Source: Streptomyces flavofungini (GTDB lineage Bacteria > Actinomycetota > Actinomycetes > Streptomycetales > Streptomycetaceae). From it: a stretch of 64,000 bases of DNA. The notes below the pieces were generated by a model, which was not told where the DNA came from, made no database searches, and saw only the letters and a list, made by a program, of their open reading frames with translations. Shown here piece by piece: positions 44,356-52,504 of the stretch. Location of the stretch: assembly GCF_030388665.1 (NCBI RefSeq), contig NZ_CP128846.1, positions 8,218,001-8,282,000 on the forward strand, read 5' to 3'. Numbering within the stretch: the first letter of the stretch is position 1; each line of letters opens with the position of its first letter. A program made the translations under genes and the position numbers.

Positions 44356-44949
44356 TTGCTGTTCACTCAGGACGCCCTGTCCAAGATCGCGGCCGGTGAC
44401 GTCGACCTGGCGTTCCGGCGCTGGGTCAGGCCCGCCGTCCGGCCCGGCACCCGACTGCGCACCGCCGTCGGCGTGCTCGCCGTCGACGCGGTCGAGGCCG
44501 TCGAGGAGAGCGCCGTCAGCGACAAGGACGCCCGCCGCGCCGGATACGCCGACCGCGCCGGCCTCCTCGCCGACCAGCGCCCCGGCGCCGACCGCGCCCT
44601 CTACCGCGTCACCCTCCGCCGCGTCGGCGCCGACCCCCGCATCGGCCTGCGCGAGGACACGGACCTGACCGCCGCGGACCTGGACGCCGTCACCACCGCC
44701 CTCGCCCGCGTGGACGCCCGCAGCGGCCACGGCCCCTGGACCACCGCCACCCTCGAACTCATCGCCGCGCACCCCGCCGTCCGCGCCGCCGACCTCGCCG
44801 CGCGCCTCGGCCGCGAGACGCTCCCCTTCAAGGCCGACGTGCGCAAGCTGAAGGAACGCGGCCTGACCGAGAGCCTTGACGTCGGCTACCGCCTGTCGCC
44901 GCGCGGACGCCGGGTGCTCGACCACCTCCGCGGCACCAACAGGCCCTGA
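44356..44949 (+). CDS. Unrecognised protein, ASCH-like N-terminus plus winged-helix-like C-terminus
   Basis: 197 residues. The N-terminus (LLFTQDALSKIAAGDVDLAFRRWVRPAVRPGTRLRTAVGVLAVDAVEAVEESAVS) resembles the small ASCH/PUA-like beta-barrel domain. The C-terminus (LELIAAHPAVRAADLAARLGRETLPFKADVRKLKERGL then RLSPRGRRVLDHL) looks like a winged helix. TTG at 44356 is chosen: GGAGG is at 44345-44349, and the fold starts there. The two domains suggest RNA or DNA binding, but this is inference. It follows the terminator of the MMPL gene, so it is probably its own unit. Confidence 0.6.
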   Translation: MLFTQDALSKIAAGDVDLAFRRWVRPAVRPGTRLRTAVGVLAVDAVEAVEESAVSDKDARRAGYADRAGLLADQRPGADRALYRVTLRRVGADPRIGLREDTDLTAADLDAVTTALARVDARSGHGPWTTATLELIAAHPAVRAADLAARLGRETLPFKADVRKLKERGLTESLDVGYRLSPRGRRVLDHLRGTNRP

Positions 44950-45111
44950 ACGGCGCTGATGTCGCGCCGATTCGGCAAGGAACGGCAAAGAACGGCACCG
45001 AAGAGGAGATTCGGCTCGATTCGCGTGTCCGAGAAGTCAACTTCCCCATGACGACACGCGTCCGTCCTCAGGGGTGGACCGTTTCAGCGCGACTGCCGGA
45101 GGAGGTTGACC

Positions 45112-47418
45112 ATGATCGAGGTCGACGGGGACCGGCTCGCGGTGATCGCCCTGGATGCCCGGCGGGCACGGGACGCGCGGATCGCGGGGGCGAAGGCGGC
45201 GCACCTGGCGCGGGCCGCGGGAGCGGGCCTTCCGGTGCTGCCCGGATTCGTCGTGGCGGTGGCCGACGGGTCCGCCGGGGCGCACCGGGGCGAGAGTGAA
45301 CTGCGGCACGCCTGGGACGAGTTGAGTGACGCAGGTGCGCGACCCCTCGTCGTGCGGTCGTCCTCCGCGCACGAGGACGGCGCCGAGTCGTCCCTGGCGG
45401 GCCTGTTCGAGACGGTCCTGGACGTCCACGGCTGGGACGCGTTCACCGACGCCGTGCGGCGGGTGCGCCGCTCCGCGCACCGCGTCCCCGTACGGCACGT
45501 GTCGGACACCGGCGACGCCGCCCGCGCGGACCCGGCCGAACCGGCCGACATGGCTGTTCTCGTGCAACCCATGGTGCGCGCCGTCGTCGGCGGGGTGATG
45601 TTCGGCGCGGACCCGCTCGCGGGACGGAACGACCGGGTGCTCGTCAGCGCCGTGCCCGGCGGCCCCGACCGGCTGGTCGACGGCAGCGTCGACGGCGTCC
45701 GCTACCACCTCACCCGGCACGCCCGCCTGGTCCGCACCGAACCCGCCGAGCCGCGCGGCACCCGCCTCCTCGACCGCGGCCGGCTGCGCCGCCTGGTGCG
45801 CCTCGCGCGCCTGGCCCAGCGGGAGTTCGGCGGGCCGCAGGACATCGAGTTCGGCTTCGACACCGACGACCGACTGTGGCTGTTCCAGACCCGCCCCATC
45901 ACGGCCATGCCCTCGGCCCCGCCGCGCGGCGCCCGCCTGCTCGGCCCGGGCCCCGTGGCCGAGACCTTCCCCGGTGTCGTACAGCCGCTGGAGGAGGACC
46001 TGTGGCTCGCCCCCATGTCGTACGGTCTGACGCTCGCCCTCGACCTCACGGGCTCGGCCCCGCGCGGACAACTGCGCCGACTGCCCGTCGTCACCACGGT
46101 CGACGGGCGCGCGGCCGCCGACCTGCGCCTCCTCGGCGCTGCCCCGGCACGCCGGCCCGTCCTCGCCTTCCTCAACCCCGCCCCGGGCGCCCGCCGTGCC
46201 GCCGCGGCCTGGCGGACCGGTCGGCTGCGGGCCGCCCTGCCGATGCTCGCCGTCGACCTCATGGCGGACGTGGACCGGTACTTGAGCGAACTGCCGCCGC
46301 CCGACGCGATGTTGAGCGGCCGCCTGTTCGCCGCCGTCTCCTGGGGCCGCACGGTCCTGGCGTCGCTGCACGCCCAGGAGTCGCTTGCCGGAGCCCTGCT
46401 GGCGCACGACTCGGGTGCCACCGCTGTCGGTGAGGCCCTGGCCGTCCTGTCCGAGGCGCGCGCCACCGCACCCGATGACGCGCGTCTGGTCGCCCGGCAC
46501 CCCGTGCTCCTCTCCCTGCTGCCGCCGTCGCTCGGCCCGCGCCCGCCGCTGCCCGCGCGCACCGCGTGGGCCGGGGTGCCCCGCGGCACGGCCGCCCTCC
46601 CGGCGCGCGAGGGACTGCGGCTGCGCATCCGCTGGGTGCAGGAGATGCAGACCGCCATGGTGCGCGAGATAGCCCTCCGCTTCACGGCCGCCGGGCTCAT
46701 CGACGACCCCGCCCGCGCCGCCCTGCTGCGCTGGAGCGAACTGACGGCCGCGAGCGACGGCGCGGGACTCCCCGCCGACCTGCCCGAACGGCTGCCCCGC
46801 CCGCACCGCCCCGCCCTGCCCGCCGCCTTCCGCCTCGCCGCCGGACGCCCGGTGCCCGCACCGGTCGGGCGCCGCGGGAAGAGCCCGGGCCAGGGCGCGG
46901 GCGGCGGCTTCGGCTCGGGCGCCGCCTGGTACGGCGAGGGTGCGCCGCCCCGGCACCCGGTCCTGGTCGTCCGTACCCTCGACCCGGCCTTCGCGCCGCT
47001 GCTGCCCGGCCTCACCGGCCTGGTCGCCGAGACCGGCAGCGTCCTGTCCCACCTCGCCGTCCTCGCCCGTGAGTACGGCGTGCCCACGGTGGTGGGCGTC
47101 CCCGACGCGTTCGACCGCTTCCCGGAGGGGACACGGCTCTCGGTGAACGGGGGGACGGGGGAGGTGGACGTGGTGCGGGTGTCGGCCGTGGCGGAACCGG
47201 CGGACACCGGGGTGGTCGGCACGGCCGGGGCGGACGCGGACCGGCCGGGCGGCGTCGATGCGCTCGGCGGTGAATCCGCCGAGCGCGGCCCCGGACCGTC
47301 GACGACCGGCGCCGGACCCGACGTGCCGTCGTCCTCTCGCGACGGCGCCGGCGCCGACGGCACGCGTGGAGCCGTCCCGCCCGACTGCCCCGACTACCGG
47401 GAGGGCATGGCGTCATGA
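45112..47418 (+). CDS. PEP-synthase/rifampin-phosphotransferase-like enzyme
   Basis: 768 residues. The ATP-grasp half has AGAKAAHLARAAGAGLPVLPGFVV, VVRSSSAHEDGAESSLAGLFETV, VQPMVRAVVGGVMFGADPLAGR and GPQDIEFGF...LFQTRPIT, all as in PPDK/PEP synthase. The swivelling phospho-His domain near 640-690 has TGSVLSHLAVLAREYGVPTVVGV with the central His. Such proteins include rifampin phosphotransferases; the middle 300 residues do not identify the substrate. A disordered Gly/Ala/Asp tail of about 75 residues follows. ATG 45112 has GGAGGAGG in front. Its stop overlaps the next ATG. Confidence 0.85.
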   Translation: MIEVDGDRLAVIALDARRARDARIAGAKAAHLARAAGAGLPVLPGFVVAVADGSAGAHRGESELRHAWDELSDAGARPLVVRSSSAHEDGAESSLAGLFETVLDVHGWDAFTDAVRRVRRSAHRVPVRHVSDTGDAARADPAEPADMAVLVQPMVRAVVGGVMFGADPLAGRNDRVLVSAVPGGPDRLVDGSVDGVRYHLTRHARLVRTEPAEPRGTRLLDRGRLRRLVRLARLAQREFGGPQDIEFGFDTDDRLWLFQTRPITAMPSAPPRGARLLGPGPVAETFPGVVQPLEEDLWLAPMSYGLTLALDLTGSAPRGQLRRLPVVTTVDGRAAADLRLLGAAPARRPVLAFLNPAPGARRAAAAWRTGRLRAALPMLAVDLMADVDRYLSELPPPDAMLSGRLFAAVSWGRTVLASLHAQESLAGALLAHDSGATAVGEALAVLSEARATAPDDARLVARHPVLLSLLPPSLGPRPPLPARTAWAGVPRGTAALPAREGLRLRIRWVQEMQTAMVREIALRFTAAGLIDDPARAALLRWSELTAASDGAGLPADLPERLPRPHRPALPAAFRLAAGRPVPAPVGRRGKSPGQGAGGGFGSGAAWYGEGAPPRHPVLVVRTLDPAFAPLLPGLTGLVAETGSVLSHLAVLAREYGVPTVVGVPDAFDRFPEGTRLSVNGGTGEVDVVRVSAVAEPADTGVVGTAGADADRPGGVDALGGESAERGPGPSTTGAGPDVPSSSRDGAGADGTRGAVPPDCPDYREGMAS

Positions 47419-48317
47419 AGTACGTGGGCTATCTCCTCGGCGGCCTCACCGCAGCCGCGGCCGCCACCTACAGCGTCGTCTACCTCACGCGCTGGGAGTG
47501 GCAGCGCGCCCTCATCTGCGGCGTGCTGCTCCTCGTCGTCGAGGGCCTGCTCGGCTGCGCGCTGCTCCTGAGCCGCATCGGCCGCCTTGAGCGCCGGATC
47601 GCCGACACCGGGGAGCGCACCGAGGAGGTGTGGCGGCGGCTGCGGGAGTCCGGCGAGCAGCCGGGCGCACGGTTCCGCTGGCTGGAGCCGCACGAGCCCG
47701 GCGGCGCCCCTCGCACGTACGTCTTCGTGCCCGTCCTCATGGCGGCCGGGGCGCTCCTGTCCGGTGTCGCCTGGGTCGTGCAGCGGATCTCGGCGGCCAC
47801 CGCCCGGCCCGGGGCCGAGCGCAGGCTCGCCGGGCGCCTGACGGCGCTGACCGCGCCGCAGCACGAACTCCATGGACGAGTGCCGGAGTTGGAGTCCAGG
47901 CCCGCCGTCCCGCGCCGCCGCACGGGCCGGACGCTCCTGCTCACCGTCGTGGTCACGGCGTGCGGGCTGCTGCTCGCCCTCCTGGTGGACACGCTGTCCG
48001 ACGCCACCCAGACCCGGCCGGGCAAGGTGGCGGGCTCGGCCGCGACCACCCTCGTGTACCGGGTCGAGGTGCGCGGCAGCAAGGACGTCGACGCCCGCGC
48101 CCTGGCCGCGCGGGAGCTGTGGGAGCGGTGCCGCCGCTCGACCGCCGCCCTGAACGTGCGGGCTCCGTTGACCCGTCTGGACACGGACGTCTGGGTCGGG
48201 GTGATCCGCCCGGCCCTGTCCGAGCACGACGTGATGCGCCTCAGCGGCTGTCTGAACGACGCGACGGCCCACCGCACCCGCGCGCGGGTCCTCGGCGAGG
48301 GGCAGGCATCCGGGTAA
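47415..48317 (+). CDS. Unrecognised membrane protein coupled to the PEP-utilising enzyme
   Basis: 300 residues with about four membrane segments: 2-25 ([22 protein letters not shown]), 33-56, 97-119 and one near 177-197 (LLTVVVTACGLLLALLVD). The rest (LSDATQTRP...YRVEVRGSKDVDARALAARELW) looks like an extracytoplasmic or cytoplasmic domain that handles a signal. The start ATG overlaps the preceding stop in ATGA, so the two proteins are made together and probably act together. No family recognised. The function may be to couple the kinase-like enzyme to the membrane. Confidence 0.65.
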   Translation: MKYVGYLLGGLTAAAAATYSVVYLTRWEWQRALICGVLLLVVEGLLGCALLLSRIGRLERRIADTGERTEEVWRRLRESGEQPGARFRWLEPHEPGGAPRTYVFVPVLMAAGALLSGVAWVVQRISAATARPGAERRLAGRLTALTAPQHELHGRVPELESRPAVPRRRTGRTLLLTVVVTACGLLLALLVDTLSDATQTRPGKVAGSAATTLVYRVEVRGSKDVDARALAARELWERCRRSTAALNVRAPLTRLDTDVWVGVIRPALSEHDVMRLSGCLNDATAHRTRARVLGEGQASG

Positions 48318-48458
48318 GGCCAATTCCCCTGTGGCCAAGGCGAGTTCGTGAGGGCATCGGGGCTGGTGAGGCGGTCGTCCGCAGCCCCCGGACCCCGCGC
48401 GTGCGAGTAGCCTGAAAGGCGTCTGTGCTACTTCTCCGTCCCGTGCTGGTGTGCGCCC

Positions 48459-49400
48459 GTGCGCGCCCCATCAGGTGGTGACCGCTTGTCTTCCGCACCC
48501 GATCCCCGGCCCTCCGTACCTTCTGGGCCTTCTTCGCCCTCAGAGCACGCTGTGCCTACTGCGCTTTCCGGGCCCACTGCGCCCACTGCGCCCACTGCGC
48601 CTTCCGGGCCATCCCGCTCGACCTCCGCGCCGCTCCCCTCCGCGCCGCTCCCCTCCGCGCCGCTCCCCTCCGGGGCGCTGTCGGTCCGCGCCGCCGCCCT
48701 GCTCGGCGCGGTGCGTGCCGCCGGGGCCCGAGCGCGCCGCGCGCTCACGCCCCGGCGTCCCCTCGCCCGCCGGGCGCTGAAGACCGTCGGCGTCTGCGTC
48801 CTCGGCTACGCCGTCTTCTGGCTCACCTCGGCCCTCGGCGTGCTCGCCGTGTCGGCCTGGGCCAGCGAACGCGCCCCGGCCGACGGCGAGTTGGCGGGCA
48901 TCCGGCACTTCCAGCAGGTCGACGACCGACTGTGGCGCGGCTCCGCCCCGAGCCCGGCGGGCTATCGCGCGCTCGTCGCACACGGCATTCACACGGTCGT
49001 GGACCTGCGCGCGGAGGACCTGAGCGCCGCGGCGCTCGCGCAGCCGAAGCGCGCCGGGCTGCACGTCGTGCGCATGCCGATCCGTGACGGGCAGACCCCC
49101 GACGGCCGCCAGGTCGAGCGGTTCCTGCGCATCATGGCGGACGCGCGCGGACCGGTCTTCGTGCACTGCGGCGCGGGCGTCGGCCGCACCGGCTCGATGA
49201 CCGCTGCGTATCTGGTCCGCACCGGCCAGGCGACGCCCCGCCAAGCGGCGCTGCGCACGGTCGCCGTGGGCCCGCCCTCGCTGGAGCAGATCTACTACGT
49301 GCTCAGCGCCGACCGGCACGAGAGCCGCCAACCGCCCGGTGTGGTCTCCCTGGTGAGCCGCATCGCCGACGCGCCGCGCAGGATCAAGGCGTCGCTCTGA
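48459..49400 (+). CDS. Membrane-anchored protein tyrosine phosphatase-like protein
   Basis: 313 residues. A low-complexity N-terminus made of in-frame PTA and APLPS repeats is followed by a membrane segment (ALKTVGVCVLGYAVFWLTSALGVLAV) near 107-132. The phosphatase domain follows: QQVDDRLWRGSAPSPAGYRALVAHGIHTVVDLRAED, and the loop FVHCGAGVGRTGSMTAAYL with Cys237 and Arg243. The catalytic domain may be outside the membrane. GTG 48459 is used; TTG 48486 has a better purine tract (AGGTGG). Its 3' end faces a similar-ended gene across a repeat block. Confidence 0.8.
   Translation: MRAPSGGDRLSSAPDPRPSVPSGPSSPSEHAVPTALSGPTAPTAPTAPSGPSRSTSAPLPSAPLPSAPLPSGALSVRAAALLGAVRAAGARARRALTPRRPLARRALKTVGVCVLGYAVFWLTSALGVLAVSAWASERAPADGELAGIRHFQQVDDRLWRGSAPSPAGYRALVAHGIHTVVDLRAEDLSAAALAQPKRAGLHVVRMPIRDGQTPDGRQVERFLRIMADARGPVFVHCGAGVGRTGSMTAAYLVRTGQATPRQAALRTVAVGPPSLEQIYYVLSADRHESRQPPGVVSLVSRIADAPRRIKASL
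48581..48676 (+). repeat. In-frame tandem repeats in the phosphatase N-terminus
   Basis: Two arrays: a 9-bp unit CCCACTGCG about four times near 48577-48602, then a 15-bp unit CCGCGCCGCTCCCCT three times near 48630-48676. Both keep the frame and code for PTA and APLPS repeats. Confidence 0.75.
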
Positions 49401-49605
49401 GGAGCAGCTGAGGAGCAGCTGAGGAGCAAGGGGTCGCTCCGAGCGGCGTCAGGCCGCTGCGAGCCGCACCGGAGTATCGCCTTGAGCTGCGTGGAGCGTC
49501 GCTGCGAGCCGCGTCAGAGACGCGCTTCGCGCCCTGTCGCAGCGTCGCCTCGGGCTGTGCGGAGCGTCGCTGCGAGCCGCGTCACAGCGTCGCCTTGAGC
49601 CGCCA
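49401..49605. repeat. Degenerate repeat block between convergent phosphatase genes
   Basis: Three 12-bp GAGGAGCAGCTG units at about 49400-49432, then about three copies of a roughly 65-75-bp unit containing GGAGCGTCGCTGCGAGCCGCG and AGCGTCGCCTTGAG. The last copy is the 3' end of the gene at 49582 (its LKATL stop). The flanking rightward gene also ends IKASL. The block looks like a repeated duplication of a gene end. Confidence 0.65.
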
Positions 49606-50943
49606 CGCGCTGCCGCGGAACAGTGCCGCGCCACCGTCGGCCGACAACCGCCCGTCGGCCGCGTGCGCGCGGTCGCCGAGGTGCGGCTCGTCGTCGCGGA
49701 CCCGCTTCTGCAGCAGCGTCGCCGCGAAGCGCCCGGCCACGCCGCCGTCCTTCGACGGCTGCTCGCCGACGACCTCGAAGCCCGCGGCCGCGTAGTACGC
49801 CCGCAGGCGCGGGTTGTTGGCGCGGCAGTCGAGTCGGCACAGGCTGCGCCCCGCGGCGCGCACGCGGCGCTCGGCGTGCTCGAGCATGCGGCGGCCGGTC
49901 CCGGGCGGCGCGACGCGGCGGTCGGTCATCAGGCTGTGCACGTACCCGGCCGCGGGCGGCTGCGGACCCCAGGCCGCCGGGTCGTCCCACCACAGCTCCC
50001 AGGCGCCCGCGACCGGCCCCTCGGGGCCGAGCGTCGCGATCCAGATCTCGCTGTCCAAGAGTCGCGCTCGGAAGTGCTCCTCGCCCAGCTCGCCCGGCTT
50101 CCACTGCGCGATGCCCTGCGCGATCTGCCAGCGGGCCGCCTCGTCCCGCAGCCGTACGAGCACGGGGACGTCGGACTCGTCGGCGCGCCGGAACGACAGC
50201 TCGCGCCCCGCCGCCGGTGCGAGCAGGTTGCGGCGCAGTCCGGCCACCAACTCCGCGTCGACGCCGAGGAGTTGCTCGGCGTACGCGCGCAAGGACCCGT
50301 ACCGCTCGGACATCCCGGCGAGGAAGAGCCGCATCGCCTCGGCGGGCGCGCGCCCGAAGCCGAGCCAGGTCGGCTCGCCCTCGGGGTGGTCGGCGCGCCA
50401 GTCCGCGAGGAAGCGGTCCGCGGCGAGCTCCGTGCGGGCGTAGTCCTCGACGATGTCTGCCTCGGCCACGCCGAGCAGGGCGAGCAGGAGGGCGGCGAGC
50501 AGGCCGGTGCGGTCCTTGCCGGACACGCAGTGGAAGACGACCGGGCCCGAGCCGTCGTCGGCGAGCACTTCGAGGGCGCGGCGCAGCTCCTTCGCGCCGG
50601 CCTCGGCCATCGTCAGATAGCGCTCGCGGAGGTAGGGGACCAACGGCCCGTCGGGGTCCGGCGAGGACTGGGAGCGGGTGCGGTCCTCGACGTTCAGCTG
50701 GTGGTAGGCGAGCGTCGGGTGCTCGGGCACCCGGCCCTTCGCCTCGATCTCCCACGGTTGGCGCAGATCGATGACGGTGCGGACACCCAGGGCGAGGAAG
50801 CGGTCCCAGTCGGCGCCCCGCAGCTTGCTCAGCGAGTCGGACCGGTACACCTGCTCCCAGCGCACCGCACGGCCGTCCTCAGTGACATAGCCGCCCAGGT
50901 CACGGAAGTTGTGCAGCCGTTCGAAAGGTATGTGTCTCTTCAC
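49582..50943 (-). CDS. Tyrosine phosphatase (Y_phosphatase3 type) fused to a GNAT domain
   Basis: 453 residues. Residues 1-240 are a protein tyrosine/inositol phosphatase of the Y_phosphatase3 family: FERLHNFRDLGGYVTEDGRAVRWEQVYRSDSLSKL, VRTVIDLRQPWEIEAKGR and the loop VFHCVSGKDRTGLLAALLL with Cys139 and Arg145. From about 247 a GNAT fold follows (ELSFRRADESDVPVLVRLRDEAARWQ, HSLMTDRRVAPPGTGRRMLEHAERRV, ANNPRLRAYYAAAGFEVVGEQPSK) with the acetyl-CoA loop VAPPGTGRRM. GTG 50943 begins the family sequence. Both domains look intact, so it could modify or read two different substrates. Confidence 0.85.
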   Translation of the reverse strand: MKRHIPFERLHNFRDLGGYVTEDGRAVRWEQVYRSDSLSKLRGADWDRFLALGVRTVIDLRQPWEIEAKGRVPEHPTLAYHQLNVEDRTRSQSSPDPDGPLVPYLRERYLTMAEAGAKELRRALEVLADDGSGPVVFHCVSGKDRTGLLAALLLALLGVAEADIVEDYARTELAADRFLADWRADHPEGEPTWLGFGRAPAEAMRLFLAGMSERYGSLRAYAEQLLGVDAELVAGLRRNLLAPAAGRELSFRRADESDVPVLVRLRDEAARWQIAQGIAQWKPGELGEEHFRARLLDSEIWIATLGPEGPVAGAWELWWDDPAAWGPQPPAAGYVHSLMTDRRVAPPGTGRRMLEHAERRVRAAGRSLCRLDCRANNPRLRAYYAAAGFEVVGEQPSKDGGVAGRFAATLLQKRVRDDEPHLGDRAHAADGRLSADGGAALFRGSAWRLKATL

Positions 50944-51169
50944 AGTGCAGCAGCCTACGTCCGCGAAGGCCGCGAATGCCGCGATGAACATCACCGCCAG
51001 CGTCCGCGTTCGATTACCGCCAAGGGGGCTGGACAAAGGGGCGCGGCCCGTGCTGCGCGCAGGGGGCCACGCCTGTCCGCCGAGCCGCCGCGTGTCTTGT
51101 CACAGGACGCCGGGCGGCCGCGCCGGACCGACCCGGAAGATCGTCCTCCGGGCGCCGCCCGCCGGGCCG

Positions 51170-51967
51170 TCAGCGCCCGCCGACGCGGACCGGCTCCGCG
51201 ACCTGCGGGACCTCCGGCAGAGTGATCCCGAAGTGCTTCGCGTACGCCGCGAGGACCTCGGCGTCCGTCGCCAGTTCCGTGACCTCCCGCTCCTCGCCGG
51301 TGGTGACGGTGAGCGTGTTGCCGCTGAGAGTGACCCGGCCGGTCGCGGTGACCAGCGTGCACACGGTGGACCGGGTGAAGTGCGACTTGGGGGACGTGCG
51401 GTGGTACCACGCACCGGCCGTGAACTCCGCGAGCTCGCGCGGGCGTCGGTCGAGCACGTACTGCGGCTTGCCGTCCTTGAGGACGTCGAGGTCGCCGTCG
51501 GGCCTCTCCACGACGCGGAACGTCCCGCCCGGGTCGTCCTGGTCGCCGAGCTCGGCGAGGTCGAGCGGGAACTGGCTGTGGGTGCCGAAGCCGATGTCGG
51601 CGAGCCACTGCCCGCGGTCCTCGGTCCCTACCCGCAGCGCCAGGTGGTCGTACGGAATGCCGGGGCGCCCGTCGTCCCCGTACACCCGGGCCTGGAGCAG
51701 GGTGACCTCGAAGCCGAGCGCGGTGAGCAGCGCGGCGAAGGCGCCGTTGAGTTCGTAGCAGAACCCGCCGCGCTGTTCGTCGACGACCTTGGCCACCAGG
51801 TCCTTCTCCCTGAGCTCCACCTCCTGGCCGAGGTGGATGGCGAGGTTCTCGAAGGGGACGCTGCGCAGATGGGCGAGGTGCAGCGCGCGCAGGGCCGACG
51901 AGGTCGGGGCTGCGGGGCGGTCGGCGCCGATGCGGCGCAGATAGGCGGCGGTCCGGGCGGTATCCAT
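51170..51967 (-). CDS. Arylamine N-acetyltransferase
   Basis: 265 residues with the NAT catalytic triad: Cys70 (RGGFCYELN), His108 (YDHLALRV) and Asp124 (LADIGFG). It moves acetyl from acetyl-CoA to aromatic amines, hydrazines or heterocycles; in actinobacteria members also act in secondary metabolism. Length is the family norm. ATG at 51967 is selected because the fold starts MDTARTAAYLRRIGAD, whereas the frame is open upstream. Confidence 0.92.
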   Translation of the reverse strand: MDTARTAAYLRRIGADRPAAPTSSALRALHLAHLRSVPFENLAIHLGQEVELREKDLVAKVVDEQRGGFCYELNGAFAALLTALGFEVTLLQARVYGDDGRPGIPYDHLALRVGTEDRGQWLADIGFGTHSQFPLDLAELGDQDDPGGTFRVVERPDGDLDVLKDGKPQYVLDRRPRELAEFTAGAWYHRTSPKSHFTRSTVCTLVTATGRVTLSGNTLTVTTGEEREVTELATDAEVLAAYAKHFGITLPEVPQVAEPVRVGGR

Positions 51968-52150
51968 GGGGCAAGTCTCACCGGGGCCCGCCGGCGCGGC
52001 CACCGACCGGGGGCGGGACCGGCCCCCGTCCGCGGACCTAGGTCCAAGGTGCCCCCGATCCCGATGGTTCGCGCCCCGGCCCCCTATGGATGGTCGATCC
52101 ACGCCGCGCGGCACCGATGTCCGCGCGTGCTCCAGGAAGGAGATGACCCG
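51968..52150. other. Spacer upstream of NAT and epoxide hydrolase remnant
   Basis: About 180 bases without a supported gene; presumably carries the leftward NAT promoter. Position 52136 begins a strong ribosome binding site (AAGGAG). Confidence 0.4.
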
Positions 52151-52377
52151 ATGCGCAAGCACTCAGCCGACCGCACCGCAGTCCGGGGCCCTCCTGACCC
52201 TCGTACGCGTTACCGGCCTACGCGGGCTACCCGAAGAGCCTCGCCGAGCGCACCTTCGCCGACCTGCGCCACTGGAACACGCCGGGACGGGGCGGGCACT
52301 TCATGGTGCACGAGGAGTCCGACCAGGTCGCTTCCGAACTGCGGGCGGTCCTCGGGCCGTTGAGGCACGCCGCCTAG
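52151..52377 (+). pseudogene. Epoxide hydrolase / alpha-beta hydrolase C-terminal remnant
   Basis: An ATG at 52151 with AAGGAG (52136-52141) starts a short frame (MRKHSADRTAVRGPP). The frame of interest is another: from 52198 to the stop at 52375-52377 it reads YAGYPKSLAERTFADLRH then WNTPGRGGHFMVHEESDQVASELRAVLG, the C-terminal end of epoxide hydrolases (RGGHF carries the catalytic His region). The nucleophile and oxyanion parts are missing and the two pieces are out of frame, so this is a deleted gene. Confidence 0.6.
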
Positions 52378-52504
52378 GGCTCGTCCGGCAGCGGTCGCGC
52401 TCCCGGGCCCCGTCCGCGGCTCGGGAGCGCGAGGGCCGATATAGGATGTACGTTCCGTTTCCTGCTGCTTCCTCGCAGCTTGTGACCCACCCGGAGAGTG
52501 ACCA

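Noticed and set aside
49401..49605. CRISPR-like array
   Set aside because: Units are degenerate, spacers are not unique, and no cas genes occur.
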